Assembly: GCA_965370045.1 (NCBI GenBank)
Contig: CBDUSI010000006.1
Span: forward strand, 1-64,000
Reading direction: 5' to 3'
From: CAZONU01 sp965370045
GTDB lineage: Bacteria; Planctomycetota; SZUA-567; JAKLDR01
Length of the DNA: 64,000 bases
The position numbers and the translations under genes are program-made. The stretch's first letter is position 1, and the number at the start of each line of letters is the position of its first letter. Shown here one piece after another: positions 8,608 through 15,863 of this stretch. The notes below the pieces were generated by a model that made no database searches, was not told the DNA's origin, and was given only the letters and a program-made list of their open reading frames with translations.

Positions 8608-8975
8608 GTCCTCGACTTCTTCCTCCGACTCGTAGTCCGCTTCTCCTTCGCCGGCTCCGGCGGGGGAGGGGGAGGAGGCGGCGGCGGTGGGGGAGGGGCC
8701 GCCGAGAAGCTGCGCATCGGCGGGTCCACGTCAATGCTCACGGTGCACAGCACCCGCTGGACCACCTGGTAGACCAGCGCGGCGGTGCCCAGCACGACCA
8801 GCACCGTGCCGCACACTTTGGGTATCCACAGCCAGGCGCTTGCGGAGGCCTGCCCCCCGTAGCTCAGCGGCACCGTGCCGGTGGCCCTGAGCAGAATGCC
8901 GGCGCCCAGGCCCGCGACCAGGATCGCGCCCAGCAGCTTGAGAAAGCCCCCGATCTCCGCCTTGAGAGTGTCCAT
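8604..8975 (-). CDS. Small two-span membrane protein with polyproline tail
   Basis: A 123-residue protein. Two hydrophobic segments (about 14-32 and 52-72), then a run of about 15 prolines near residues 92-107 and a basic C-terminus (KEKRTTSRRKKSRT). No family recognised. It sits between purH-like and purD with a 4-nt overlap to purD, so it is co-transcribed with purine synthesis. The polyproline run should stall ribosomes and depend on EF-P just before purD translation begins; a regulatory role for this is speculation. Confidence 0.6.
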   Translation of the reverse strand: MDTLKAEIGGFLKLLGAILVAGLGAGILLRATGTVPLSYGGQASASAWLWIPKVCGTVLVVLGTAALVYQVVQRVLCTVSIDVDPPMRSFSAAPPPPPPPPPPPPPEPAKEKRTTSRRKKSRT

Positions 8976-8986
8976 GTCGAGTCCTC

Positions 8987-9601
8987 CTACTTCCCGCCCA
9001 GATATTGCTCCTCGAGGTAGCCGGCGATCTTGGAGTCGTAGCCGCTGGTGCGGCTGAACACCTTAAACGCCAGCTCGTTGCGAAGCGCCTGGCTGGTCGC
9101 GCCGCCCGAGGCTTTCATCTCGGCGATGACCCGGGAGTAGTCCGCGGGATCGACCAGCACGGTGACGTAGGCGTGGTTCTTGGCCGCCGAGCGCAGCATG
9201 GTCGGGCCGCCGATGTCGATGTTCTCGATGGCGTCTTCCAGGGTCACGTCCGGCTTGGCGATGGTGGCCTCGAAGGGGTAGAGGTTGACCACCACCATGT
9301 CGATGTCCTCGACGCCCTGCTCCTCTTTCTGCTTGACGTGCTCGGGGTTGTCACGGATGTACAGCAGCGCCCCGTGTACCTTGGGGTGCAGGGTCTTGAC
9401 CCGGCCGTCCATCATCTCCGGGAAGCCGGTGTAGTCGTCCACGCTGCGCACCGCGACGCCGGCCTCGGCCAGCTTCCGGGCGGTGCCGCCAGTGGAAAGA
9501 ATCTCCACGCCCAGGTTCACGAGCTCCCTGGCGAATTCCACGACGCCATCCTTGTCCCAGACGCTGACCAGCGCGCGCTTGATCTTGACCTCGCTCGGCA
9601 T
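8987..9601 (-). CDS. purH: Stand-alone IMP cyclohydrolase (PurH N-terminal domain only)
   Basis: A 204-residue protein matching only the MGS-like IMP cyclohydrolase half of bifunctional PurH: ALVSVWDKDGVVEFA, STGGTARKLAEAGV, MDGRVKTLHPKVHGALL, NLYPFEATIAKP, ENIDIGGPTMLRSAAKN. The AICAR transformylase domain that normally follows is absent: a stop occurs at 8987 and the next gene is an unrelated membrane protein. It should still close FAICAR to IMP, but the transformylase must be encoded elsewhere (another PurH, PurV-like or PurP). Last enzyme of the pathway; neighbours are purM and purD. Confidence 0.88.
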   Translation of the reverse strand: MPSEVKIKRALVSVWDKDGVVEFARELVNLGVEILSTGGTARKLAEAGVAVRSVDDYTGFPEMMDGRVKTLHPKVHGALLYIRDNPEHVKQKEEQGVEDIDMVVVNLYPFEATIAKPDVTLEDAIENIDIGGPTMLRSAAKNHAYVTVLVDPADYSRVIAEMKASGGATSQALRNELAFKVFSRTSGYDSKIAGYLEEQYLGGK

Positions 9602-9623
9602 CGGTGCTTTTTCCTCTCCGCGG

Positions 9624-10706
9624 CTAGACCAGTTCGAACTCTTGCTTCCCCGAGCGCTCGACGATCTCGCCGATCCGCCAGGTGGGGACCTTGAGCCTTC
9701 TCAGGCGGCGGGCGATGGCCGCGCTGTAGTACTCCGGGCAGACCAGGACCATGCCCACGCCCATGTTGAAGGTGCGGAACATCTCCGCCTCCTCGACCTC
9801 GCCGACGCGGCGGATGAACTCGAAGATCGGCGGCACCGGCCAGGAACCCTTGACCACCCGCGCGGCCAGGCCCTTGGGCAAGACGCGTGGGACGTTGCCG
9901 GGCAGCCCGCCGCCAGTAATGTGCGCCAGGCACTTGACCACCTTCTTGACCTTGTACTCCCCGAACACCTTAAAAAGAGGATCGACGTAGATGCGCGTGG
10001 GCGTCAGCAGCTCCTCGCCCAGCGTGCGGCCCAGCTCGGCGACCCGGCTGTCCAGCTTCCAGCCGCCGGTCTCCAGCAGCGCCTTGCGCACCAGGCTGAA
10101 ACCGTTTGAATGCAGCCCGGTCGAGGCCAAACCCAGAATGACGTCGCCGGCCTCTACTTTGGAGCCGTCGATCATCTTGTGCTTCTCGACGATGCCGACT
10201 GCGAAGCCGGCCAGGTCGTAGTCGTCGTCGGGCATGCAGCCGGGGTGCTCGGCGGTCTCCCCGCCCAGGAGCGCGCAGCGCGCCTTCTTGCAACCCGTGG
10301 CGATGCCCTTGACTACCTGCTCGCCGAGCTCCGGGTCCAGCTTGCCGGTGACGAAGTAGTCCAGAAAGAACAGCGGCGTGGCCCCGGTGACCACCAAATC
10401 GTTGACGCACATGGCCACCAGGTCGATGCCCACCGTGTCGTGCTTGTTCACGCCCATGGCGATTTGCAGCTTGGTGCCCACGCCATCAGTCGCGGCCACC
10501 AGCACCGGCGAGCGCAGGCGCTTGCCGAGGAGCCCCAGGGCCCCGTCGATCTGGAAGGCGCCGGCGAAGCCGCCGATATCCGAGAGCACCGCCGGCCCGT
10601 AGGTCGAGCGGCACAGCCGTTTGATGCGCTTGATGAGGCGGTCGCCGGCGGCAATATCAACGCCCGCGTCGCGGTAGGTCAGTCCTCGCTTTTTGCCGGC
10701 GGCCAA
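9624..10706 (-). CDS. purM: Phosphoribosylformylglycinamidine cyclo-ligase (AIR synthetase)
   Basis: A 360-residue PurM of normal length for the fifth purine step, FGAM to AIR. Signatures: LTYRDAGVDIAAG at the N-terminus, LVAATDGVGTKLQIA, DLVAMCVNDLVVTGATPLFFLDY, LGGETAEHPGCM, and HITGGGLPGNVPRVLP. The open frame begins with TTG at 10706, the only start compatible with the conserved N-terminus. First gene of the purM - purH(N) - membrane - purD - sua5 - rpiB - kinase operon, 38 nt downstream of a plausible promoter. Confidence 0.95.
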   Translation of the reverse strand: MAAGKKRGLTYRDAGVDIAAGDRLIKRIKRLCRSTYGPAVLSDIGGFAGAFQIDGALGLLGKRLRSPVLVAATDGVGTKLQIAMGVNKHDTVGIDLVAMCVNDLVVTGATPLFFLDYFVTGKLDPELGEQVVKGIATGCKKARCALLGGETAEHPGCMPDDDYDLAGFAVGIVEKHKMIDGSKVEAGDVILGLASTGLHSNGFSLVRKALLETGGWKLDSRVAELGRTLGEELLTPTRIYVDPLFKVFGEYKVKKVVKCLAHITGGGLPGNVPRVLPKGLAARVVKGSWPVPPIFEFIRRVGEVEEAEMFRTFNMGVGMVLVCPEYYSAAIARRLRRLKVPTWRIGEIVERSGKQEFELV

Positions 10707-10743
10707 GGCGTTTTCCCCTGCAAAGGACCCGGTTCAGCGGGCT

Positions 10744-10771
10744 AGTCTAATTGTCCGGATTGACCCGTCAA
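10744..10771 (-). promoter_or_regulatory. Candidate promoter of the purM operon
   Basis: On the minus strand TTGACG (10771-10766), a 16-nt spacer and TAGACT (10749-10744), ending 37 nt before the purM start. Four of six -10 bases match. No obvious PurR-like operator or purine riboswitch is visible nearby. Confidence 0.5.
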
Positions 10772-10867
10772 GCTGAGAACCCGGAGGGGGCCGCAAGCCC
10801 TCATGTTTGGGGAGGATGGGGGAGGGGAGGGGGGCGCAAGGGAGACGCGGCTGCGGAGCGGGATTCG

Positions 10868-11617
10868 CTAGTGATTCATCGCCTCGTGAAGCGCAACCAG
10901 GAGATCTAGCGTGTGGTCGAAGAAGTACATCGCAAGACGACATATCATGTTGTGCTCACCTCTTATCATCACGCCCTCCTTGAGGTCGATCATCGTCGGC
11001 CCCAACTTGACTTTCAAGGTGATGGACGAAACGCCGTTGTTGTGGGTAAGGGCGTTCCGAATCGTGAATAGGCAAAGCAACGTGTCGAAGACGTCTTTCG
11101 TAACCAGTTCATGTGTCTGTGCTCGCTCAAGTACGCGTCGCATCGTGTTGATCGGTGGCAAACTCTTGAGGAATCTGCGGATCTTCTTTATCCCCGCGAT
11201 AGCACAAATGGCTGGGTCAGCCAGGAGTGCTTCAGCGCGAGCGATGTATTTCTCCTTCCGATGCAGGAAGGCATACCAATCGCTTTCGGGGTACTCATTG
11301 ACAAGGGTTGAAAAGGCGAATTCGAAAGCAGATATAACGCTGATGTAGTGGTGCTTCTGTAGAATGATCATTCGGTTCATCTCTTCCGGATGATTGACTA
11401 CGTCCGCCCGTGGAAACGGGAATGCCCCTGCGTAGTGGTCCAAGAGTTCCATGGCGATCACACTACCATTGGAAACCATTGCATCATAGTCGCGAATGAT
11501 GGTATGCACCCCACCCCTTGCGTCCTTCTTGACCAAGGCCAGGTATTGAGTTGCCAGGCATGTGAATAGGTCGGCGCACTGCACTCCGCGATTCTTCCGC
11601 TCACTCATATCCGGCAT
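10868..11617 (-). CDS. Hypothetical protein with HEPN-like RX4H motif
   Basis: About 249 residues if started at ATG 11617; GTG 11629 and ATG 11608 are alternatives. Mostly helical. Near residue 187 it carries FTIRNALTHNNG, an R-N-x-x-x-H motif like the catalytic motif of HEPN-domain RNases and of RNase-like defence and toxin proteins. Base composition is clearly lower in G+C than the neighbouring purine genes, suggesting transfer. It is divergent from the membrane protein gene at 11830. I cannot name a family; HEPN membership is inferred from the motif and helical character only. Confidence 0.5.
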   Translation of the reverse strand: MPDMSERKNRGVQCADLFTCLATQYLALVKKDARGGVHTIIRDYDAMVSNGSVIAMELLDHYAGAFPFPRADVVNHPEEMNRMIILQKHHYISVISAFEFAFSTLVNEYPESDWYAFLHRKEKYIARAEALLADPAICAIAGIKKIRRFLKSLPPINTMRRVLERAQTHELVTKDVFDTLLCLFTIRNALTHNNGVSSITLKVKLGPTMIDLKEGVMIRGEHNMICRLAMYFFDHTLDLLVALHEAMNH

Positions 11618-11700
11618 TTTCGGCCCCACCCACTTTCGATTCCTCGGCCCATTTCCAACTAATCAAGTATGAGGCCTTCAGCGCGGGAAGTCAACGGCCG

Positions 11701-11741
11701 GGCGCCTACGAGGAATGCCCCTCATAAGGGGGGGGCGCCCA
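11701..11741. repeat. Hairpin-forming inverted repeat between divergent genes
   Basis: Outer arms GGGCGCC (11701-11707) and GGCGCCC (11735-11741) enclose an inner CCCCT-CATA-AGGGG hairpin (11719-11732). It lies between two divergently transcribed accessory genes; it could be a terminator, an operator or debris of a small repeat. No T-run follows. Confidence 0.4.
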
Positions 11742-11774
11742 GCAGTGAGCCGGGGCGGAGAAACCGGGGGGGGG

Positions 11775-11803
11775 TTGTCAGGCGGAGCGCGGACGGCTAT
11801 AAT
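11775..11803 (+). promoter_or_regulatory. Sigma70-type promoter of the discoidin-like membrane protein gene
   Basis: TTGTCA (11775-11780), 17 nt, TATAAT (11798-11803), then GGAGGAG (11819-11825) before the ATG at 11830. Spacing and hexamers are close to consensus. Confidence 0.7.
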
Positions 11804-11829
11804 CGCAGACCGCGTGCCGGAGGAGAACT

Positions 11830-13008
11830 ATGCCCGTCGTAGCTAAGGAAGCAGATGTCGCGAAAGGGAAGCGGGTCACTATCGAAGGGAAGGTGGTATT
11901 CGGAGTTGGGCCGGGCAAGAAACGGCAAGACGCGTCACTCTTAACCGCGCCCCTTTGGTATGAGGGGCCGGACTATTCCAATACGCACGGGTGGGCGCAT
12001 CTGTTCAGAGGCTCAAAAGCTACCGTCCATTTGAAGAAAGCCAAGGGCTACGTCCTCAGCAAGGTGGGCGCGTATGTCTTCGACGAGGCGGTAAGATATC
12101 TTTGTTTCAGGATACAAGTCTCCTACGACCAGCGCAACTGGGAGACTGTCGCAACCAAAGGAGAAGATGACCCTCACAAGACGACGAATGAGCGGGGCAC
12201 CGGGAAGTTTGAAGTCGTGCTTCCGAAGGAGCTACGTGGCCGGCGGTGGCGCTACATGCGATTCGAAGTACTCGGCAAGCAGGAGATCCACGTCGTGCGT
12301 CTCCACGCTTTTTCTTACGTTGAACACGCCCTCGTCCCCACAGAAGACGCGCCGACTGGTACCCGCGAAGAGGCACCTGGCCTGTTCGGCAGGTTCATTG
12401 CCGGTGTCCGCGATCTAGCTACGGAATACCGAAAGGCCATCATCGGTACGCTCATAGGATTCATGGTAGCCGGTGCTCTCGCTGGAACGGCATGGGGCCT
12501 TAACCGAGTACTTGGATGGCCCCCGATGAGCGAAACACTTGAAGGTACTGCTCAACTAGGGGGCGTAGCAGGGGTTGCTCTTGGCATCATACTCCTTGTG
12601 CTCTACGTGAAGAAGATATGCGCTGGGCTACTGCATGCTATGATCGCCACTATGTCTTGGTTTTGGCGAAGGCGGCGGGGAATAGCGCTGACTGTCTTAG
12701 CCTGCGCGGCCACTGTTCTGCTGTGGGCAAGGTACAGGGATTTGTACGTGCTTGGCCTCAGTGCTCTATTTCTGCTCCTGGGCGTCCTCGCTTCTTGGTG
12801 GCTCCGGCGGGACGAGCCTAAGTCAACGCTAGAGGAGGCAGGCACATTCAACACAGAACACGAGGCCGTGTCTCTCGCCGATATACAAAAGGTGATCGCC
12901 AAAAAGAAGGAATTGATCGCCAAGGAGGAGAAGCAGACGGCAAACCTTGAAGCTATTGTCAGTCGATTCATGAGACAAGAGAAGGAAAGGCAGCAGGGCC
13001 AACCTTGA
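11830..13008 (+). CDS. Membrane protein with N-terminal discoidin (F5/8-like) domain, four membrane segments and C-terminal coiled coil
   Basis: A 392-residue protein. Residues about 10-165 look like an F5/8-type-C jelly roll (YLCFRIQVSYDQRNWETVA, RWRYMRFEVLG, IHVVRLHAFSY). Four hydrophobic segments follow at about 204-225, 243-261, 284-301 and 305-325, then a charged coiled coil around 350-385 (KVIAKKKELIAKEEKQTANL). There is no signal peptide, so the discoidin-like domain may be cytoplasmic, which is unusual. Lower G+C than the flanks and its own strong promoter suggest an accessory gene. Function unknown. Confidence 0.6.
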   Translation: MPVVAKEADVAKGKRVTIEGKVVFGVGPGKKRQDASLLTAPLWYEGPDYSNTHGWAHLFRGSKATVHLKKAKGYVLSKVGAYVFDEAVRYLCFRIQVSYDQRNWETVATKGEDDPHKTTNERGTGKFEVVLPKELRGRRWRYMRFEVLGKQEIHVVRLHAFSYVEHALVPTEDAPTGTREEAPGLFGRFIAGVRDLATEYRKAIIGTLIGFMVAGALAGTAWGLNRVLGWPPMSETLEGTAQLGGVAGVALGIILLVLYVKKICAGLLHAMIATMSWFWRRRRGIALTVLACAATVLLWARYRDLYVLGLSALFLLLGVLASWWLRRDEPKSTLEEAGTFNTEHEAVSLADIQKVIAKKKELIAKEEKQTANLEAIVSRFMRQEKERQQGQP

Positions 13009-13204
13009 GCGACGACCTAACAGCTAGAGTGTAAGGCATTCACCTGCCCCACGGAGCACGTTTCCGAGACACAGCACGATTTCCGGGCTGCGCCTCGGGG
13101 CCTCAGGCGCCTGTCTCTCATCGCTTTCTATTTCGCGCATCCCATTATATATCAGCCTATTACGCACTATAGATCACCCGCCGCATTTATTCTGATAATT
13201 CCGC

Positions 13205-13233
13205 TTGACATTCTGGCGCAGTTGCGCTATAAT
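13205..13233 (+). promoter_or_regulatory. Consensus sigma70 promoter of the 13257 gene
   Basis: A textbook TTGACA (13205-13210), exactly 17 nt, TATAAT (13228-13233), 23 nt before the ATG at 13257, in an A/T-rich intergenic stretch. Both hexamers are perfect, so the downstream gene may be strongly transcribed or tightly repressed. Confidence 0.8.
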
Positions 13234-13256
13234 AGTGGTAAGTCTGGAGAGTTCAT

Positions 13257-14279
13257 ATGCTCGACGAGGCCATGGGCGTTCTCGAAAGCGCCGCCCGCTA
13301 CCGCGCGGGAGGTGACTCCTGGGAGGATGTGTCCGTTCTCCTCAAGCGTCCCGTCTGCGAATTGAAAGCCCTCGCCTGGGAGCGCCGCAGCGAGTGGACC
13401 TCGCTCTTCACCGAGGCGGCGGGTATGGCCGCGCTGGAAGTGCTCGCCGACCTGGCCCACGGCTCCGACCCCCACGTCGCCGCCATCGCCGCCCGGACCC
13501 TCCTGACCCACTCCCGCTGGCAGACGGGCTGTCAACCACCAAGTCACCAAGAAGAGCTTGAGAGCTGGAGCGCGGCGGGAGCCCAGGCTTCCCCGGGCGA
13601 GCAGTTCCGCGAGGGAAGCCCCAGCTTGGTGTCTTTGTGTCTTGGTGGTGAAGAAAAGATAGCTAAAGCCGGGGAAGCGGCCACCGAGCGGCTGGTCGAG
13701 CTGCTGGGCGACGAGAAGAGCTGGGTCGCGCTGCGCGCGGCGCAGAGCATCCTCGTGCAGGTCAGGTCGTGGTGGAGCTGGACGCACGTGCGCCCACGGG
13801 CCCCCAGAGCCGAGAAAACGCCCAAGGGCCCCGACTGGAAGGCCATCCTGCCCTGGCAGGAGGAAGACGCGCCGCCTCCGCCGGACAGAATCTCAATCCA
13901 TGAGAACAGCAACAGCATTGGCAGAGAGGGCCCATCCGAGCGGATCGTAGCCTTTGCGCGGCCGGGCGTCTCCAGCGAGTCCTGGGAAAAGACCGGCGCG
14001 GAGGCCGACGAGTACATACGCGAACTCGCCTCTGGCGAGAAGCCCGGCGTGGAGTTCATGTGGTACGGGCACTGGCGCACTACGCACCTTGAGCGCATTG
14101 CCGGCCGCGACAACATCCCCTGGCCGCCGCCCGAGGAGATGATCTCAGGCAGGTGGTACGCCGTCTGGGACGAGGAATCGCGCGATATCAAGCCGAAGCC
14201 TTTGCCCGACTCCTGGCAAACCGGCGATCCCGAGCCCCCCGACGGTTGGGGCCCGAATTCGCGGGCGAGTCCTAACTGA
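13257..14279 (+). CDS. HEAT-like protein of unknown function interrupted in frame by a repeat element
   Basis: A 340-residue open frame. The N-terminus (LESAARYRAGGDSWEDVSVL, then a HEAT-like helix pair ALEVLADLAHGSDPHVAAIA) is followed by about 40 residues encoded by an inverted-repeat element (13535-13649), then a second HEAT-like helix pair (AATERLVELLGDEKSWVALR) and a Trp/Pro-rich tail. The element's length keeps the frame open. Without it the two helix pairs would be adjacent, so the gene probably predates the insertion. The C-terminal 170 residues match nothing I recognise. Expressed from a consensus promoter. Confidence 0.5.
   Translation: MLDEAMGVLESAARYRAGGDSWEDVSVLLKRPVCELKALAWERRSEWTSLFTEAAGMAALEVLADLAHGSDPHVAAIAARTLLTHSRWQTGCQPPSHQEELESWSAAGAQASPGEQFREGSPSLVSLCLGGEEKIAKAGEAATERLVELLGDEKSWVALRAAQSILVQVRSWWSWTHVRPRAPRAEKTPKGPDWKAILPWQEEDAPPPPDRISIHENSNSIGREGPSERIVAFARPGVSSESWEKTGAEADEYIRELASGEKPGVEFMWYGHWRTTHLERIAGRDNIPWPPPEEMISGRWYAVWDEESRDIKPKPLPDSWQTGDPEPPDGWGPNSRASPN
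13535..13649. repeat. CACCAAG-type inverted-repeat element, copy 1 (inside an open frame)
   Basis: Left arm 13535-13551 (ACCACCAAGTCACCAAG) and right arm 13633-13649 (CTTTGTGTCTTGGTGGT) are inverted repeats with 15 of 17 bases matching. The interior shares GCAGTTCCGCGAGGGAAGC with copy 2. Such CCACCAAGACACCAAG palindromes recur in many environmental genomes and resemble non-autonomous MITE-like repeats. This copy lies in the coding sequence of the 13257 gene. Confidence 0.75.
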
Positions 14280-14282
14280 TTA

Positions 14283-14513
14283 ACCACCAAGACACCAAGA
14301 CACGAAGAAGAGCTGTTGCCGCTCGGAGCGGCGCCTTCAGGTGCCCGACGAGAAGCAAGTCACTTGCCAGAACCACGCCAGGGAGGGCGGAACCTCGATG
14401 GCTTGACAGGATGTCAAGAGACATCGTTTGGGAACGCGGCGGAAGGCGAAGTTTCCGGGAGAGGGCAGTTCCGCGAGGGAAGCTCCAACTTGGTGCCTTG
14501 GTGTCTTGGTGGT
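14283..14513. repeat. CACCAAG-type inverted-repeat element, copy 2
   Basis: Left arm ACCACCAAGACACCAAG (14283-14299) and right arm CTTGGTGTCTTGGTGGT (14497-14513) are a perfect 17-bp inverted repeat. The right part (14465-14518) is nearly identical to copy 1. It starts 3 nt after the stop of the 13257 gene. The 14280-14560 stretch holds no convincing gene; this element accounts for most of it. Confidence 0.8.
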
Positions 14514-14563
14514 GAAGAGGGTCTTTGCCTCTGTGGTGAAGAAGCGCGCGTCCCAACCTTGAC

Positions 14564-14591
14564 TTGCAGGCGGAAGTTCCGGGCATAGAAT
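14564..14591 (+). promoter_or_regulatory. Candidate promoter of the HDOD gene pair
   Basis: TTGCAG (14564-14569), 16 nt, TAGAAT (14586-14591), 40 nt before the ATG at 14632. The hexamers are moderate matches. Confidence 0.4.
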
Positions 14592-14631
14592 CTTATCCTT
14601 GGAGCGTTAAGCCCAGCGGAAAGGACGCCGC

Positions 14632-14982
14632 ATGCCCGTCGAGGTCGATATCAAGAGCGTTGAGGACGGCGCGATCCTGGCCGACGACGTGCTCGACGCG
14701 CGCGGCAACGTCCTGCTGGCCGCCAAGACCCAGATCACCAAGGCGCACCTCTCGCTCATCGGCCGCCGGGGCATCACGACTGTTCGCGTCATGCTCCCCG
14801 AAGATATGCAGAAGGACGAGGAAGGGGAGGGCGGCGGCGAGGCGGTCGATCCCGCCCGGCTGCTCGAAGCGCTGGCCGAGTTGGACGCGGCCTTCGCCGG
14901 GGCCGGGGAGAACCCGATAATGACCGCCATACACAAGGCGGCGCGCGCCCACCTGGAGGCCGGCAACCTGCCGCCGGCGTGA
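14632..14982 (+). CDS. Small DUF3391-like/HD-GYP-accessory protein
   Basis: A 116-residue protein. Residues about 5-60 (VDIKSVEDGAILADDVLDAR, VLLAAKTQITKAHLSLIGRR) match the N-terminal module that precedes HD-GYP domains (the 'L-x-x-G-M-x-L-A-x-D-V' type); the rest is acidic and helical. It overlaps the HDOD gene by 4 nt (GTGA), so here the module is a separate polypeptide made with its likely partner. It probably takes part in cyclic-di-GMP or general signalling. Confidence 0.6.
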   Translation: MPVEVDIKSVEDGAILADDVLDARGNVLLAAKTQITKAHLSLIGRRGITTVRVMLPEDMQKDEEGEGGGEAVDPARLLEALAELDAAFAGAGENPIMTAIHKAARAHLEAGNLPPA

Positions 14983-15863
14983 GCATGGACGCCCCGCTGA
15001 CCAAGCTCGAGAAGCTCATAGGCTCCATTGAGGGCCTGCCCACCCTGCCCTCGGTGGTCGCCCGGGTCAACGACCTGGTCGACGACCCCACCGCCTCGGC
15101 CGGGGACATCAACGACATCCTCTCCCGCGACATGGCGCTGGGCTCCAAGATCCTCAAGCTGGTCAACAGCGCCTACTACGGCTTCCCGCGGAGGATATCG
15201 TCCATCACCCACGCGGTGGTCATCCTCGGCTTCCAGACCGTCCGAAGCATAGCCCTCTCCGCCTTCGTCTTCGACGCCTTCGGCGCCAGCGACCTGCCCT
15301 TCGGCTACCGCAACTTCTGGGTGCACTCCGTGGGCGTGGGCGTCGCCGCCCAGGTGGTCGGCAGCCGCCAGGGCCTGCCGCTGAGCGAGGACGCCTTCAT
15401 GTGCGGGCTGCTCCACGACGTGGGCAAGCTGGTCCTCCACCAGCACATGGGCGAGCAGTACGCGAAGGCGCTGGCCAAAGTCGAGACCGACGACCTGACC
15501 CTCTTCGAGGCCGAGAAGGCCACGCTGGAGACCAACCACGCGGAGGTCGGCGGGCTGCTCACCGAGCACTGGAAGCTCCCCGAGAAGATGGTCGCCGCGC
15601 TGCGCTCTCACCACGAGCCGGAGAGCGCCTCGGAGGAGGCCGGCAAGCTGGTCGCCGCCGTGCACCTCGCCGACGTCCTGGTCCGGGCCATGCTCATCGG
15701 CTCGGGCGGCGGGCGGAAGCTGTCAACCGCTTCGGAAACCGCCTGGGATCTCCTGGGCCTCTCCGCGGACGACCTCCCCGAGATCATGCGCGAGATCACC
15801 ACCGAGATGGCCAAGGCGGGCGCGTTTATAGAGCTGGTTCAGGCTTCCAGCAGGGCCAGGTAG
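14979..15863 (+). CDS. HDOD-domain signalling protein
   Basis: A 294-residue protein made almost entirely of an HDOD domain (about 12-215). Features: LPTLPSVVARVNDLVDDPTA, SRDMALGSKILKLVNSAYYG, and the partial HD motif GLLHDVGKLVLHQH. HDOD proteins are non-catalytic relatives of HD-GYP phosphodiesterases that work in signalling, motility or competence regulation. The start is GTG 14979 (overlapping the previous stop); ATG 14985 is a possible alternative. The last 25 nt overlap rsmB on the opposite strand. Confidence 0.88.
   Translation: MSMDAPLTKLEKLIGSIEGLPTLPSVVARVNDLVDDPTASAGDINDILSRDMALGSKILKLVNSAYYGFPRRISSITHAVVILGFQTVRSIALSAFVFDAFGASDLPFGYRNFWVHSVGVGVAAQVVGSRQGLPLSEDAFMCGLLHDVGKLVLHQHMGEQYAKALAKVETDDLTLFEAEKATLETNHAEVGGLLTEHWKLPEKMVAALRSHHEPESASEEAGKLVAAVHLADVLVRAMLIGSGGGRKLSTASETAWDLLGLSADDLPEIMREITTEMAKAGAFIELVQASSRAR

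Noticed and set aside
13535..14513. CRISPR-like repeats from the CACCAAG motifs
   Set aside because: The motifs are inverted arms of two dispersed elements, not regularly spaced direct repeats; no cas genes are present.
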